Assembly (NCBI RefSeq): GCF_008710705.1
Contig: NZ_VYRZ01000001.1
Coordinates: 806,001 to 870,000, forward strand
Length of the DNA: 64,000 bases
Source: Microbacterium radiodurans
GTDB taxonomy: Bacteria; Actinomycetota; Actinomycetes; Actinomycetales; Microbacteriaceae
Direction of reading: 5' to 3'
Below, piece after piece: positions 39,889-48,446 of this stretch. How positions within the stretch are numbered: the stretch's first letter is position 1; each line of letters opens with the position of its first letter. Below the pieces are notes generated by a model. The model had not been told where the DNA came from, searched no databases, and worked only from the letters and a program-made list of their open reading frames with translations. The position numbers and the translations under genes are program-made.

Positions 39889-40532
39889 AGCGTCCGAACC
39901 TCCAGGTTGCTGTAGCGGGCGGTGAGCGGCGCCATCTGGCGGAAGCCGATCCGGCCGCCGCCGACGGGGTGTCCGGTGTCGGCGGGGTCGGTCGCCGCGA
40001 AGAGGGTCAGTCCGTCGACGGCGAACTCGACGTGCGAGCCGTCCTTATGCACCTCGACCCGGTACGGCTCGGCGACGTCGCCGACCGAGGGAAGGGGGTC
40101 GGCGCCCTGGGCCACGAGATGGAACCCGGGGGCCTTCCGCAGGTTGCAGGTGTGGAGGGCGCGTTCGTCCGGCCACCGGCGGCGGAAGTACGACACGTGC
40201 AGGGCGCGCAGATCGCCCGAGTGGTACTCCGGGTAGGCCCCGGTCCGCGGGGCCGCATCGGCGTCGAAGATGCTCGCGCCGTCGACGGTGGTCGCGCCGA
40301 AGAAGATCATCGCGAGACCCGGTTCGGCGACGGGGGTGAAGTCCCACGAGATTTGGATGCCGTCGCCGAACTCCTCGGGGCACCACAGCGTCCAGTGGCC
40401 GTCGTCGTCGCCCCCCGATGACGAGAGCTCGACCCCCGTCGGCGTCTCGGCCACCGCGACGGGTCCCTCGCCGATCCAGTCGGCCAGATCCGCCGGTGAG
40501 CGCAGCGGGTTGCGGTAGAGCAGCCGGCTCAT
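39885..40532 (-). CDS. DUF1961 (YesU-like) protein
   Basis: 215 residues. The beta-sandwich-like sequence has the DUF1961 blocks WTLWCPEEFGDGIQISWDF, TGAYPEYHSGDLRALHVSYFRR, NLRKAPGFHLVAQGADPLP and GGRIGFRQM; B. subtilis YesU in the RG-I locus is the known relative. No catalytic function has been proved for the family, and concanavalin-like lectin folds are compatible. It is coupled on both sides by ATGA or GTGA overlaps to the permease and the exo-lyase. Its role is probably in the handling of RG-I oligomers. Confidence 0.85.
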   Translation of the reverse strand: MSRLLYRNPLRSPADLADWIGEGPVAVAETPTGVELSSSGGDDDGHWTLWCPEEFGDGIQISWDFTPVAEPGLAMIFFGATTVDGASIFDADAAPRTGAYPEYHSGDLRALHVSYFRRRWPDERALHTCNLRKAPGFHLVAQGADPLPSVGDVAEPYRVEVHKDGSHVEFAVDGLTLFAATDPADTGHPVGGGRIGFRQMAPLTARYSNLEVRTL

Positions 40533-41410
40533 CCCTTGACCGAACCGATCAGCATCCCCTTCGCGAAGTGCTTCTGCAGGAAGGGGTAGAACAGCAGGAT
40601 CGGCAGCGTGGCGACGACGATGACGGCGAACTTGATGCCCTGGGCGGGAGGCAGCTGGCTCGGGTCGGCCTCGACGATCGAGAGGTCGGTCGCGACCGTC
40701 ACCTGGCGCAGGAACATCTGAAGCGTCCACATCGAGTTGTCGTTCAGATACAGCAGCGGCGACATGAAGTCGTTCCAGATGCCCACGGCGTAGAAGAGGG
40801 CGAAGGTCGCCAGTACGGGCTTGGACAGGGGGAGGATGACGCTCCACAGCGTCTGCAGCTCGTTCGCCCCGTCGATCTTCGCCGACTCCTCGAGCTCGGC
40901 GGGGAGCTGCTGGAAGAAGTTCTTGATGATGATGAGGCTGAACGGGTTGATCGCGAGCGGCAGGATCAGCGCCCAGTACGTGTTCAGCAGCCCGAGGTCC
41001 TTCACCATGAGGAACGTCGGGATCATGCCGCCCGAGAACACCATCGTGAACACGACGAGCGAGAGCATCAGGCGTCGCCCGGGCAGGTTGCTCTTGGAGA
41101 GCGGATAGGCCATCGAGGCCGTGAGCATGAGCTGGACGACCGTGCCGACCGCGGTGACGCAGATCGTCGTGATCATCGCGCGCAGGAACGCGGGGCTCGT
41201 GAGGATCGCCTCGTAGGCGCGGAGGCTGAAGGTCTCGGGCCAGACGAAGAACGCCCGCGTGGCGAGTTCGGACTCCGTCGCGAACGAGCCCGCCGTGACG
41301 TAGACGAACGGCAGGAGCGCCAGGAGGCCGAGCGCCGTGAGCATGACGACGTTGACGACGTCGAACACGCGGCCGCCGGGGGTGTTGAAGCGGTACTTCT
41401 CGCGAGCCAT
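40529..41410 (-). CDS. Carbohydrate ABC transporter permease, LplC/YtcP-like
   Basis: 293 residues, six membrane segments (VVMLTALGLLALLPFVYVTAG at the start), SKSNLPGRR loop, EAA loop ELEESAKIDGANELQTLWSVILP near residue 185, and the C-terminal KHFAKGMLIGSVKG end that is characteristic of the LplC group. It overlaps DUF1961 by 4 bases and LplB by one base. Forms a heterodimer with the upstream permease. Confidence 0.93.
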   Translation of the reverse strand: MAREKYRFNTPGGRVFDVVNVVMLTALGLLALLPFVYVTAGSFATESELATRAFFVWPETFSLRAYEAILTSPAFLRAMITTICVTAVGTVVQLMLTASMAYPLSKSNLPGRRLMLSLVVFTMVFSGGMIPTFLMVKDLGLLNTYWALILPLAINPFSLIIIKNFFQQLPAELEESAKIDGANELQTLWSVILPLSKPVLATFALFYAVGIWNDFMSPLLYLNDNSMWTLQMFLRQVTVATDLSIVEADPSQLPPAQGIKFAVIVVATLPILLFYPFLQKHFAKGMLIGSVKG

Positions 41411-42378
41411 CAGAAGATCCCCGTCTGGTTGAAGCGGCGCGCGAGCCAGTTCGCTCCGAAGATCAGAACGACGCCGACGAGCGCTTTGAACAGGCCCACC
41501 GCGGTGCTGTAGCTGTAGCTGCCCTGCGTGATGCCCATGAAGTACACGTAGGTGTCGAACACGTCGGCGACCTGCCGGTTGAGCGAGTTCGTCATCAGGT
41601 AGATCTGCTCGAATCCGGTGTTCAGCACCTGACCCATCTGCAGCACGAGCATCACCACCACGGTCGGCATGATCGAGGGGAGCGTGATGTGCCACACCCG
41701 CTGGAACCGTCCGGCGCCGTCGATGATCGCCGCCTCGTACTGCTCCTGATCGACGCTGGCGAGGGCGGCGAGGAAGATGATCGTGCCCCATCCGGTGTTC
41801 TTCCAGATGTCCTGCAGCACGATGATCGGCCGGAACCACGCCGGGTCGGTGAGGAAGTTGATGTCGGTGCCGAGGACGCCGTTGATCGCCTGGAACAGCG
41901 GACCGATGTCGAGGGCGAACAGCAGGTACGTCAGCGAGGCCACGACCGTCCACGACAGGAAGTGGGGCACGTAGATCAGGGTCTGCACGGAACGCTTGAC
42001 GAGGTTGATGCGCAGCTCGTTCAGGAGCAGCGCGACGACGATCGTCAGGGGGAACGCGATCACCAGGCTGAGCAGCGCCAGGATCAGCGTGTTCGCCAGC
42101 AGGCGCGGGAAGTCGGGACTCGCGAAGAAGCTCGCGAAGTGCTCCGTGCCGACCCACGGGCTGTCGGCGATCCCGAGGAAGGGGACGTAGTCCTTGAACG
42201 CGATGATCGCGCCGTACATCGGGCCGTAGCGGAACAGCGCGAAGTAGATGATGCCCGGCAGCAGCAGCAGGTACAGCCACTTGAACTGGGTGACGTGGAC
42301 GCGCACGCCTCTGCGGCGTCTGCGCGGGGGCACGACGAGCGCCTCGGTGGCGGCGACCGTCCGATCGAGTACAGCCAT
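41410..42378 (-). CDS. Carbohydrate ABC transporter permease, LplB-like
   Basis: 322 residues. An Arg-rich N-terminus of about 30 residues precedes the first span YLLLLPGIIYFALFRYGPMYG, the typical LplB motif; IAFKDYVP, the EAA loop EQYEAAIIDGAGRFQRVWHITLP near residue 225 and C-terminal GVVLIFGANWLARRF follow. The stop overlaps the LplC start by one base. It is the first permease after the binding-protein gene, separated from it by a stem-loop. Confidence 0.93.
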   Translation of the reverse strand: MAVLDRTVAATEALVVPPRRRRRGVRVHVTQFKWLYLLLLPGIIYFALFRYGPMYGAIIAFKDYVPFLGIADSPWVGTEHFASFFASPDFPRLLANTLILALLSLVIAFPLTIVVALLLNELRINLVKRSVQTLIYVPHFLSWTVVASLTYLLFALDIGPLFQAINGVLGTDINFLTDPAWFRPIIVLQDIWKNTGWGTIIFLAALASVDQEQYEAAIIDGAGRFQRVWHITLPSIMPTVVVMLVLQMGQVLNTGFEQIYLMTNSLNRQVADVFDTYVYFMGITQGSYSYSTAVGLFKALVGVVLIFGANWLARRFNQTGIF

Positions 42379-42401
42379 GATTGATCCTGTTCCGCGACGG
42401 C

Positions 42402-42430
42402 GGGGGCGGATGCCGGAAGCACCCGCCCCC
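42402..42430 (-). terminator. Intercistronic stem-loop after the LplA-type gene
   Basis: GGGGGCGG and CCGCCCCC arms with an inner TGC/GCA pair and a 5-base loop, in the 57-base gap between binding protein and LplB-like permease. Third instance of the same gene arrangement. Confidence 0.7.
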
Positions 42431-42435
42431 GGGCA

Positions 42436-43965
42436 TCAGTCCGCCTGGGCGGCCAGCTCGTTGATCTCGGTGATGATCGTGTCGCCGCCGCTCGAGCGCC
42501 AGCGATCGATCGCCGACGTCAGCCCGGCGCGATCGATCTGGCCGGCGATGTACTGGATGCGCGCATCCGAGACGATCGTGTCGAGCTGCGCTCCCTGCGA
42601 GATGTAGGTGGGGGAGACGAAGGCCGCCGCGGGGTCGTAGACGGCCGACTCGAGGTCGGATGCCTCGATCGCGCGGCGCTTGTCGTACAGCTCCTGCTCG
42701 AACTCGCTCGCCTGCTTGGGCTGGTAGCCCTGGAAGCCCGTGACATTCATACCGAGCTGCGAGTAGCTGAGGACGGCATCCTTCAGCGTCTGCGGGGCGT
42801 CGTCGACGGGGACGGCGAGATCGCCGTCGAGCGTGTAGGTGACGCCCTCGATGCCGTTGTTGAGCACCGGACCCGCCTCGGCCGAGTTCAGCTTGTCGAG
42901 CACCTCGAGGACGGTCCGCAGCTGCTCCTCGGTGCGCACCTGGGCCTTGGGGATAGCGAGGAAGCCGCTGTACCCGGTGGTGGGGTGCGCGTGGAGCTCG
43001 CCGTCGGGACCGACGAGGTTGCCGGTGATGTCGACGTAGTTCGCGAACCCCTCGGGGTCGGACTCCTTGAACAGGCTGACCAGGACGCCCGCGCGGGAGT
43101 GGACGTCGATGATGATGCCGCCCTTGCCGTTGAGGAAGGGCTCGTTCCAGTTCGCCGAGTCGAACGTGGCGTAGTCGGGGTTCACGAGTCCCTCGTCGAC
43201 GAGCCGCTTCTCGTAGTCGACCGCGTCGAGCCACTCGTCGGTGGTGAAGTTCGGCACGAGCTCGCCGCCGCGCTCGGTCCAGCGGTTGCCGGCGCCGTAC
43301 CAGGTCTCGATCACGTCGTAGGGGCTGCTCGTACCGATCGCGCCGGGCCACTTCGGGATGATGAGCCCGTAGGTGTCGTCGGCGCCGTTGCCGTCGGGGT
43401 CCTGCTCGGTGAACGCCTTCGCGACCGCGTAGAGGTCCTCGGTGGTCTCGGGGGCCTCCAGCCCCAGGTTCTCGAGCCAGTCCTTGCGGATGATGACCGA
43501 GGCCCGCATGACGTCGCGGGCGCGGAAGATGCCGTAGACCTTGCCGTTCACGCTCGCGGCCCGCTGGACCTCGGGGAAGGTCGTGGACAGGTTCGGATAG
43601 TCGTCGAGGTAGTCGGTCAGGTCCCAGAAGGCGCCCGCCTCGGCGTTCCGGACGAAGCCGGGATCCTTGCCCTGGATCACCATCACGTGCGGAACGTCGT
43701 CGCCGGCCAGCGTGATGTTCGTCTTGTCGCCGTAAGAGGAGTTGGGCACCCAGTTGATGTCGAGTCCGACGCCGGCGATCTCCTCGAGCTTCTGCTGGAT
43801 CTCGTTGTCGGCACTCGGGGCGTTCGTCACGAGATACGGCACCATCATCGACAGCGAGTCCAACGAGTCGGATGCCGCGTCGTCGGTGCCGGCCGAGCAG
43901 CCGGCGAGCGCGACGGCTCCGGCCGTCACGAGGGCCAGCGCGGCGAGGCGTGGGCGGTGTTGCAT
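42436..43965 (-). CDS. Carbohydrate ABC transporter substrate-binding lipoprotein, LplA-type (2)
   Basis: 509 residues from the ATG with AAGGAG upstream. Lipobox LAGC (Cys23), then a long family-1 binding protein typical of LplA/YtcQ: DINWVPNSSYGDKTNITLAGDD, FWDLTDYLDDYPNLS, GKVYGIFRARDVMRASVIIRKDWLENLGL. Its length, 509, matches the LplA group rather than MalE-like proteins of about 420. Serves the LplB/LplC permeases. Neighbouring RG-lyase, DUF1961 and DUF624 genes indicate a RG-I oligosaccharide ligand by analogy to B. subtilis. Confidence 0.93.
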   Translation of the reverse strand: MQHRPRLAALALVTAGAVALAGCSAGTDDAASDSLDSLSMMVPYLVTNAPSADNEIQQKLEEIAGVGLDINWVPNSSYGDKTNITLAGDDVPHVMVIQGKDPGFVRNAEAGAFWDLTDYLDDYPNLSTTFPEVQRAASVNGKVYGIFRARDVMRASVIIRKDWLENLGLEAPETTEDLYAVAKAFTEQDPDGNGADDTYGLIIPKWPGAIGTSSPYDVIETWYGAGNRWTERGGELVPNFTTDEWLDAVDYEKRLVDEGLVNPDYATFDSANWNEPFLNGKGGIIIDVHSRAGVLVSLFKESDPEGFANYVDITGNLVGPDGELHAHPTTGYSGFLAIPKAQVRTEEQLRTVLEVLDKLNSAEAGPVLNNGIEGVTYTLDGDLAVPVDDAPQTLKDAVLSYSQLGMNVTGFQGYQPKQASEFEQELYDKRRAIEASDLESAVYDPAAAFVSPTYISQGAQLDTIVSDARIQYIAGQIDRAGLTSAIDRWRSSGGDTIITEINELAAQAD

Positions 43966-44008
43966 GATGAACTCCTTCGTTCGTCGGGGTGACATCGGCG
44001 GTTCGGGA

Positions 44009-44719
44009 TCAGAGGGCGCGGGCCGGGGATGCCGCGGGCCGCGGGTCGGCGGCGGTGTGGGGGCGTCCCGCGGCGGAGCCGCTCTCACGGCGTTCGATCA
44101 CGGCGCGGTCGTTGGCGGCGAAGAACGCGACGCACAGCGCCGTGCTGATCGAGAGCCAGGCGCCGATGGAGACGAACGGGATGAGGCCGGGCACGACGGC
44201 GCTCGCCGTCACGACGAGGGTGGCCGCCGCGGCCAGCAGAAGCGCGTGGGCGAGGTTGCGCAGCATCCATCGCGAAGCCGTCGGCAGATAGGCGCGCCGG
44301 GGCAGGTCGTAATGCACGTAGAGCGGCACGAGGATCGTCGTGACGATCGTGGCGATCGCCGCCGCTGTGACCAGAAGCACGTCGAGGGGCGATCCGAACG
44401 CGTCTCGCCGCACGGCGGCGACGCTCTGCAGCAGGAGGAGCGTCGCGACGATCAGCGCCGGCGTCACGACGATGTGGGCCCCGCGGAACTCCCGCCGCCA
44501 AGTGTCGGCGAACTCGCGCCAGACCGGGAACGATTCCCCGCGAAGACGACGACGCGTCACGTGCGCGGCGGCGACGCTCGCCGGCGCGGCGCCGAGCACG
44601 ACGGCGCCCGCGAGCGTGAAGACGAGCCACAGGACGTTGAGCGTCATCGCCCACAGGATCCAGTCGCAGGCAGCGTGCAGGCGCAGGGCCCAGGTGCTGC
44701 CGGAGGCAGGAGCATTCAT
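44009..44719 (-). CDS. DUF624 (YesV-like) membrane protein (1)
   Basis: 236 residues. About five hydrophobic segments (WILWAMTLNVLWLVFTLAGAVVLG at 20-43; IVVTPALIVATLLLLQSV; LLVTAAAIATIVTTILVPLYVH). The ASVAAAHVTRRRLRGES pattern near the first loop is the DUF624 signature of YesV. The family accompanies carbohydrate ABC importers; its action is unknown, with a role in permease assembly or signalling possible. It is the first gene of the lpl-like operon. A LacI-type site lies about 50 bases upstream. Confidence 0.85.
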   Translation of the reverse strand: MNAPASGSTWALRLHAACDWILWAMTLNVLWLVFTLAGAVVLGAAPASVAAAHVTRRRLRGESFPVWREFADTWRREFRGAHIVVTPALIVATLLLLQSVAAVRRDAFGSPLDVLLVTAAAIATIVTTILVPLYVHYDLPRRAYLPTASRWMLRNLAHALLLAAAATLVVTASAVVPGLIPFVSIGAWLSISTALCVAFFAANDRAVIERRESGSAAGRPHTAADPRPAASPARAL

Positions 44720-44764
44720 CGCCACTCTCTTCGTCGACGGGCGGAGCCTTCGACCGCGACATTG

Positions 44765-44783
44765 CCGGGAAGGCGTTTTCCGG
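44765..44783. promoter_or_regulatory. Divergent LacI-type operator of the lpl-like operon
   Basis: CCGGGAAGGCGTTTTCCGG, a 19-base imperfect palindrome with GGAAGGC and GTTTTCC halves. It is the weakest member of the motif set. Confidence 0.5.
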
Positions 44784-45014
44784 CACAGTAGCCACCTCGT
44801 CGAAAGGGTGTCAACACGGCGCCCCGGCTCCGGCCAGAGCTGGCGGGACTCGCCCGCGGCGCGTCCGCGCCGCGTTCCTCGGCGGTCGAGCCGGGCCGCG
44901 GGGCGTCCGTCGACGGGCACGGCGGGGCGGGGTGAGGGTGGCAGACTGAGACCGGTAACAGCCCCGTCGCTCAGCGGGGAGTCACGGCTCGGAATCGGTT
45001 CGCGTCAGCTTCTT
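44784..45014. other. Divergent intergenic region without a recognised gene
   Basis: The 422-base gap between the DUF624 gene and binding-protein gene 3 holds three LacI-type operators at its ends. This central 231-base part is GC-rich with scattered short repeats; no open frame with a believable start or composition and no RNA motif was found. Confidence 0.5.
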
Positions 45015-45028
45015 GCGAAACGTTTCAT
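45015..45028. promoter_or_regulatory. LacI-type operator 1 of importer 3
   Basis: GCGAAACGTTTCAT with the perfect 10-base core GAAACGTTTC (45017-45026). Confidence 0.65.
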
Positions 45029-45045
45029 CGCGTAGTAGCGTGACC

Positions 45046-45059
45046 GGCAAGCGCTTTCC
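45046..45059. promoter_or_regulatory. LacI-type operator 2 of importer 3
   Basis: GGCAAGCGCTTTCC, one mismatch from a perfect palindrome. Its centre is 31 bases (three helical turns) from the first site, allowing cooperative binding. Confidence 0.65.
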
Positions 45060-45141
45060 CATGAGGGCGCCTGCACCTGGACACACGGACAACGAACGTT
45101 CGCGGTTACCGACACGACGACGTTCGGCAGAGAGGACAACG

Positions 45142-46440
45142 ATGTTCAACCGAAAGCGGGCACTGGCCGGAGTCGCCATCGCGACCGGCGCCGCTCTGGC
45201 ACTGGCGGGCTGCGCGGGGGGCGACACCCCCGCCGGCGACGCGACCTTCGACCCGAACGAAGAGGTCACGCTGAACCTCGCGTTCTGGGGCAACGACGTC
45301 CGCGCGGGCCTCTACAACGAGGTGATCGCCGCGTTCGAAGAGGAATACCCGAACATCACGGTCAACTCCTCGTTCCTCGACTTCCCCGCCTTCTGGGAGC
45401 GTCGTCAGACCGAGGCCGCGGGCGGCAACCTGCCCGACGTCATGCAGTTCGACTACTCGTACCTGCGTCAGTACTCCGAGAACAACCTGCTGCTCGACCT
45501 CGACCCGTATCTCGACGGCATCATCGAGACCGAGCCGCTCGCGCAGAACATCCTCGACATCGGCAAGGTCGCGGACACGACCTACGCGATCCCGACCTCG
45601 ACCAACGCGTGGGGCATGTACACCAACCCCGTCCTCCTCGAGCAGGCGGGCGTGGAGGAGTTCGCCGGCGGCAGCTGGGACGACTACTCCGACTGGATCG
45701 CGAGCGTCACCGAGGGTGCCGGCGGCCAGTTCTGGGGAGGCACGGACTACACCGGCCGTATCCAGAACTTCGAGCTGCAGCTGCGCGCCGAGGGCTCGTA
45801 CCTCTTCAGCGAGGACGGCGAGCCCGGCTTCGACGAGGAGCGCCTGGCGCAGTTCTGGGAGGACGGCGCAGAGCTCCGCGACAGCGGAGCGGTCATCGGC
45901 CAGCAGCGCCTCGAAGAGAACCTGCCCCTCTCGGGCTTCGACAGCGCGCTCACCGCGAGCGAGCTGACGTGGGACAACTTCGGCGCCGGCTACCTCGGCA
46001 ACCTGGGCGAGGCCTACCCGTCGCTCGGTCTCGTCGCCCCGCCGGTCACCGAGGAGGGCGCGAAGGACCTGTACCTGAAGCCGTCCATGCTCCACGCGGT
46101 CGCCGCGAACACCGAGCACCCCGAGGCTGCGGCCACGCTGGTGAACTACCTCATCAACTCGCCGAAGTCGGGCGAGGTCTTCGGCACGAACCGCGGGCTC
46201 CCGGCATCCTCGACCGCTCTCGAGGCGGCCGACCTCGACCCGCTGAGCCAGCAGATCGCCGACTACGAGGCATCCATCGAGGACCGCCTCGGCGACGCCC
46301 CGCCGGTCCCGATCGTCGGCTACGGCACCATCGAGGAGCAGTTCCGCACGCTCGGCACCGAGCTCGGCTTCGGCACCATCACGGTCGACGAGGCGGTCAG
46401 CCGCTTCTTCACCGAGATGGACGTCACCCTCAACCAGTAA
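45142..46440 (+). CDS. Carbohydrate ABC transporter substrate-binding lipoprotein (3)
   Basis: 432 residues from the ATG with AGAGGA. Lipobox LAGC (Cys24). SBP_bac_1 landmarks: LNLAFWGNDVRAGLYNEVI, FEEEYPNITV, LPDVMQFDYSYLRQYS, YAIPTSTNAWGMYTNPVLL, and the C-terminal PASSTALEAADLDPL. Probably binds an oligosaccharide, perhaps with arabinose, as a GH51 gene follows the transporter. Two LacI-type operators precede it. A strong hairpin follows, then the permeases. Confidence 0.93.
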   Translation: MFNRKRALAGVAIATGAALALAGCAGGDTPAGDATFDPNEEVTLNLAFWGNDVRAGLYNEVIAAFEEEYPNITVNSSFLDFPAFWERRQTEAAGGNLPDVMQFDYSYLRQYSENNLLLDLDPYLDGIIETEPLAQNILDIGKVADTTYAIPTSTNAWGMYTNPVLLEQAGVEEFAGGSWDDYSDWIASVTEGAGGQFWGGTDYTGRIQNFELQLRAEGSYLFSEDGEPGFDEERLAQFWEDGAELRDSGAVIGQQRLEENLPLSGFDSALTASELTWDNFGAGYLGNLGEAYPSLGLVAPPVTEEGAKDLYLKPSMLHAVAANTEHPEAAATLVNYLINSPKSGEVFGTNRGLPASSTALEAADLDPLSQQIADYEASIEDRLGDAPPVPIVGYGTIEEQFRTLGTELGFGTITVDEAVSRFFTEMDVTLNQ

Positions 46441-46446
46441 GCACCC

Positions 46447-46483
46447 GCTCGGGGCTCGGTCGCAGCGCGACCGGGCCCCGAGC
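46447..46483 (+). terminator. Intercistronic stem-loop after binding-protein gene 3
   Basis: CTCGGGGC and CGGTCGC pair with GCGACCG and GCCCCGAG across a 3-base AGC loop, with one T-G wobble; about 17 base pairs. No T-run. Confidence 0.75.
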
Positions 46484-46515
46484 CACCCCCGCCACCCGAG
46501 CGATCCGGAGAACCA

Positions 46516-47511
46516 GTGAGTACGACAGCGACGAGAGTCATCGTCACCGGCAAGGAGCAGTCGCGCAGCTCCGTCCTGCGCAAGCGCCGGCCCGAGATCG
46601 CCCAGCGGCCGGGTCAGCGTCGCCGCGAGCGGCGCGAGACACTCGCGGGGTACGGGTTCCTCGTCCCGTGGCTGATCGGGTTCTTCGGGCTGACGCTCAT
46701 CCCGATGGTCTACTCGCTGTACCTCTCGTTCACGCGGTACAACATCTTCCAGGCCCCGCGCTTCATCGGCCTCGACAACTACATCCGCCTGTTCACGCAG
46801 GACCCGCAGTTCATTCAGTCCGCGACCATCACCCTCATCTACGTGCTGGTGGGCACCCCGATCATGCTCGCCGCCGCCCTCGCGGTCGCGATGCTGCTCA
46901 ACTACCGCGATCGCGGCGCGGCCTTCTTCCGCTCGGCCTTCTACGCCCCCTCGCTCATCGGCGCCTCGGTCTCGGTGGCGATCGTGTGGCGCGCGATGTT
47001 CGGCGGCGACGGACCGGTCGACAGCATCCTGAGCTCGGTCGGGATCAACATCGGCTCCTGGGTGGGAAATCCCAGCCTGGTCCTGCCCGCCATGATCATC
47101 CTGTCGGTGTGGCAGTTCGGCTCGACGATGGTCATCTTCCTCGCCGGCCTGAAGCAGGTCCCCAAGGAGCTCTACGAAGCGGCCGAGATGGACGGCGCGA
47201 ATGCGATCCAGCGATTCCGCGCGGTGACCCTGCCGATGCTCTCGCCGGTCATCTTCTTCAACCTGCTGCTCGGCCTCATCGGCGCCTTCCAGGTCTTCGC
47301 CTCGGCGTACATCATCTCCAACGGCAGCGGCGGCCCCGCGGGCATGACGAACTTCATCACCCTGTACCTCTACAAGCGCGGCTTCGCCGACGGACAGTAC
47401 GGCTATGCCGCGGCGATCGCCTGGGTGCTGCTGGTCGTCGTCGCGATCATCGCCGCCATCCTGTTCCGCACGCAAAGGAACTGGGTCCACTACTCGGGAG
47501 ACAACCGATGA
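46516..47511 (+). CDS. Carbohydrate ABC transporter permease (3A)
   Basis: 331 residues from a GTG with GGAGAA upstream. A basic 50-residue N-terminus precedes YGFLVPWLIGFFGLTLIPMVYSLYLSF; EAA loop ELYEAAEMDGANAIQRFRAVTLP near residue 225; C-terminal span ILFRTQRNWVHYSG. MalF type. ATGA-coupled to permease 3B. Confidence 0.93.
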   Translation: MSTTATRVIVTGKEQSRSSVLRKRRPEIAQRPGQRRRERRETLAGYGFLVPWLIGFFGLTLIPMVYSLYLSFTRYNIFQAPRFIGLDNYIRLFTQDPQFIQSATITLIYVLVGTPIMLAAALAVAMLLNYRDRGAAFFRSAFYAPSLIGASVSVAIVWRAMFGGDGPVDSILSSVGINIGSWVGNPSLVLPAMIILSVWQFGSTMVIFLAGLKQVPKELYEAAEMDGANAIQRFRAVTLPMLSPVIFFNLLLGLIGAFQVFASAYIISNGSGGPAGMTNFITLYLYKRGFADGQYGYAAAIAWVLLVVVAIIAAILFRTQRNWVHYSGDNR

Positions 47512-48446
47512 GCACCGCCAACGCCGCCCCCACCTCGCCCGGAGGGTCCACCCCGGTCCTCGCCCTGCAGCAGACGACCCCGATGCCACCGACGCGCCGG
47601 CCTCGCGTCAAGCGCAAGACCTGGCAGACGGTCATCTGGTTCGTCGTGCTGCTGGCCATCACCATCGTCGTGCTGTACCCGCTCGTGTGGCTGCTGTTCT
47701 CGACCTTCAAGCCGAACTCGGAGTTCGGCCAGAACGCCGGCCTCCTGCCGAACAGCCCGACGTTCGACAACTACCTGCGGGTGGCCGAGGGCATCGCCGG
47801 CATCCCCATGGCGCAGTTCTTCTGGAACTCGTTCGTGCTGGCCGCCCTCGCGGTCATCGGCACGGTGCTCTCGTCGGCTCTGGCGGCCTACGCCTTCGCC
47901 CGCGTGCAGTTCAAGGGGCTCGGCATCCTCTTCGCCGCGATGATCGGCACGCTGCTGCTGCCGTTCCACGTCGTGATCATCCCGCAGTACCTGCTCTTCA
48001 ACCAGCTCGGCATGGTCGACACCTTCTGGCCGCTCGTGCTGCCGAAGTTCCTCGCGACCGAGGCGTTCTTCGTGTTCCTGCTCGTGCAGTTCATGCGTCA
48101 GATGCCGCGCGACATGGACGAGGCCGCCCGCATCGACGGCGCCGGCCACATCCGGGTCTTCTGGTCGATCATCCTGCCCCTGGTGCGGCCCGCACTCATC
48201 ACCTGCGCGATCTTCGCCTTCATCTGGTCGTGGAACGACTTCCTCGGTCCGCTCATCTACCTGACGAGCCCCGACAACTACCCGCTCCCGATCGCGCTGC
48301 GTCTCTACAACGACCAGACCTCGACGAGCGACTACGGTGCGACCGTGACCGCCTCGTTCGTGGCGCTGCTGCCGATCCTGATCTTCTTCATCGTGTTCCA
48401 GCGCTTCCTCGTCAACGGCGTCGCGACGCAGGGTCTGAAGGGATGA
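47508..48446 (+). CDS. Carbohydrate ABC transporter permease (3B)
   Basis: 312 residues, MalG type. Pro-rich N-terminus of about 40 residues; first span WFVVLLAITIVVLYPLVWLLF; EAA loop MDEAARIDGAGHIRVFWSIILP near residue 210. Its sequence parallels permease 1B (same PQYLLFNQLGMVDTFWPLVLPK type blocks), so the two importers probably arose by duplication. Both ends overlap neighbours by 4 bases. Confidence 0.93.
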   Translation: MSTANAAPTSPGGSTPVLALQQTTPMPPTRRPRVKRKTWQTVIWFVVLLAITIVVLYPLVWLLFSTFKPNSEFGQNAGLLPNSPTFDNYLRVAEGIAGIPMAQFFWNSFVLAALAVIGTVLSSALAAYAFARVQFKGLGILFAAMIGTLLLPFHVVIIPQYLLFNQLGMVDTFWPLVLPKFLATEAFFVFLLVQFMRQMPRDMDEAARIDGAGHIRVFWSIILPLVRPALITCAIFAFIWSWNDFLGPLIYLTSPDNYPLPIALRLYNDQTSTSDYGATVTASFVALLPILIFFIVFQRFLVNGVATQGLKG

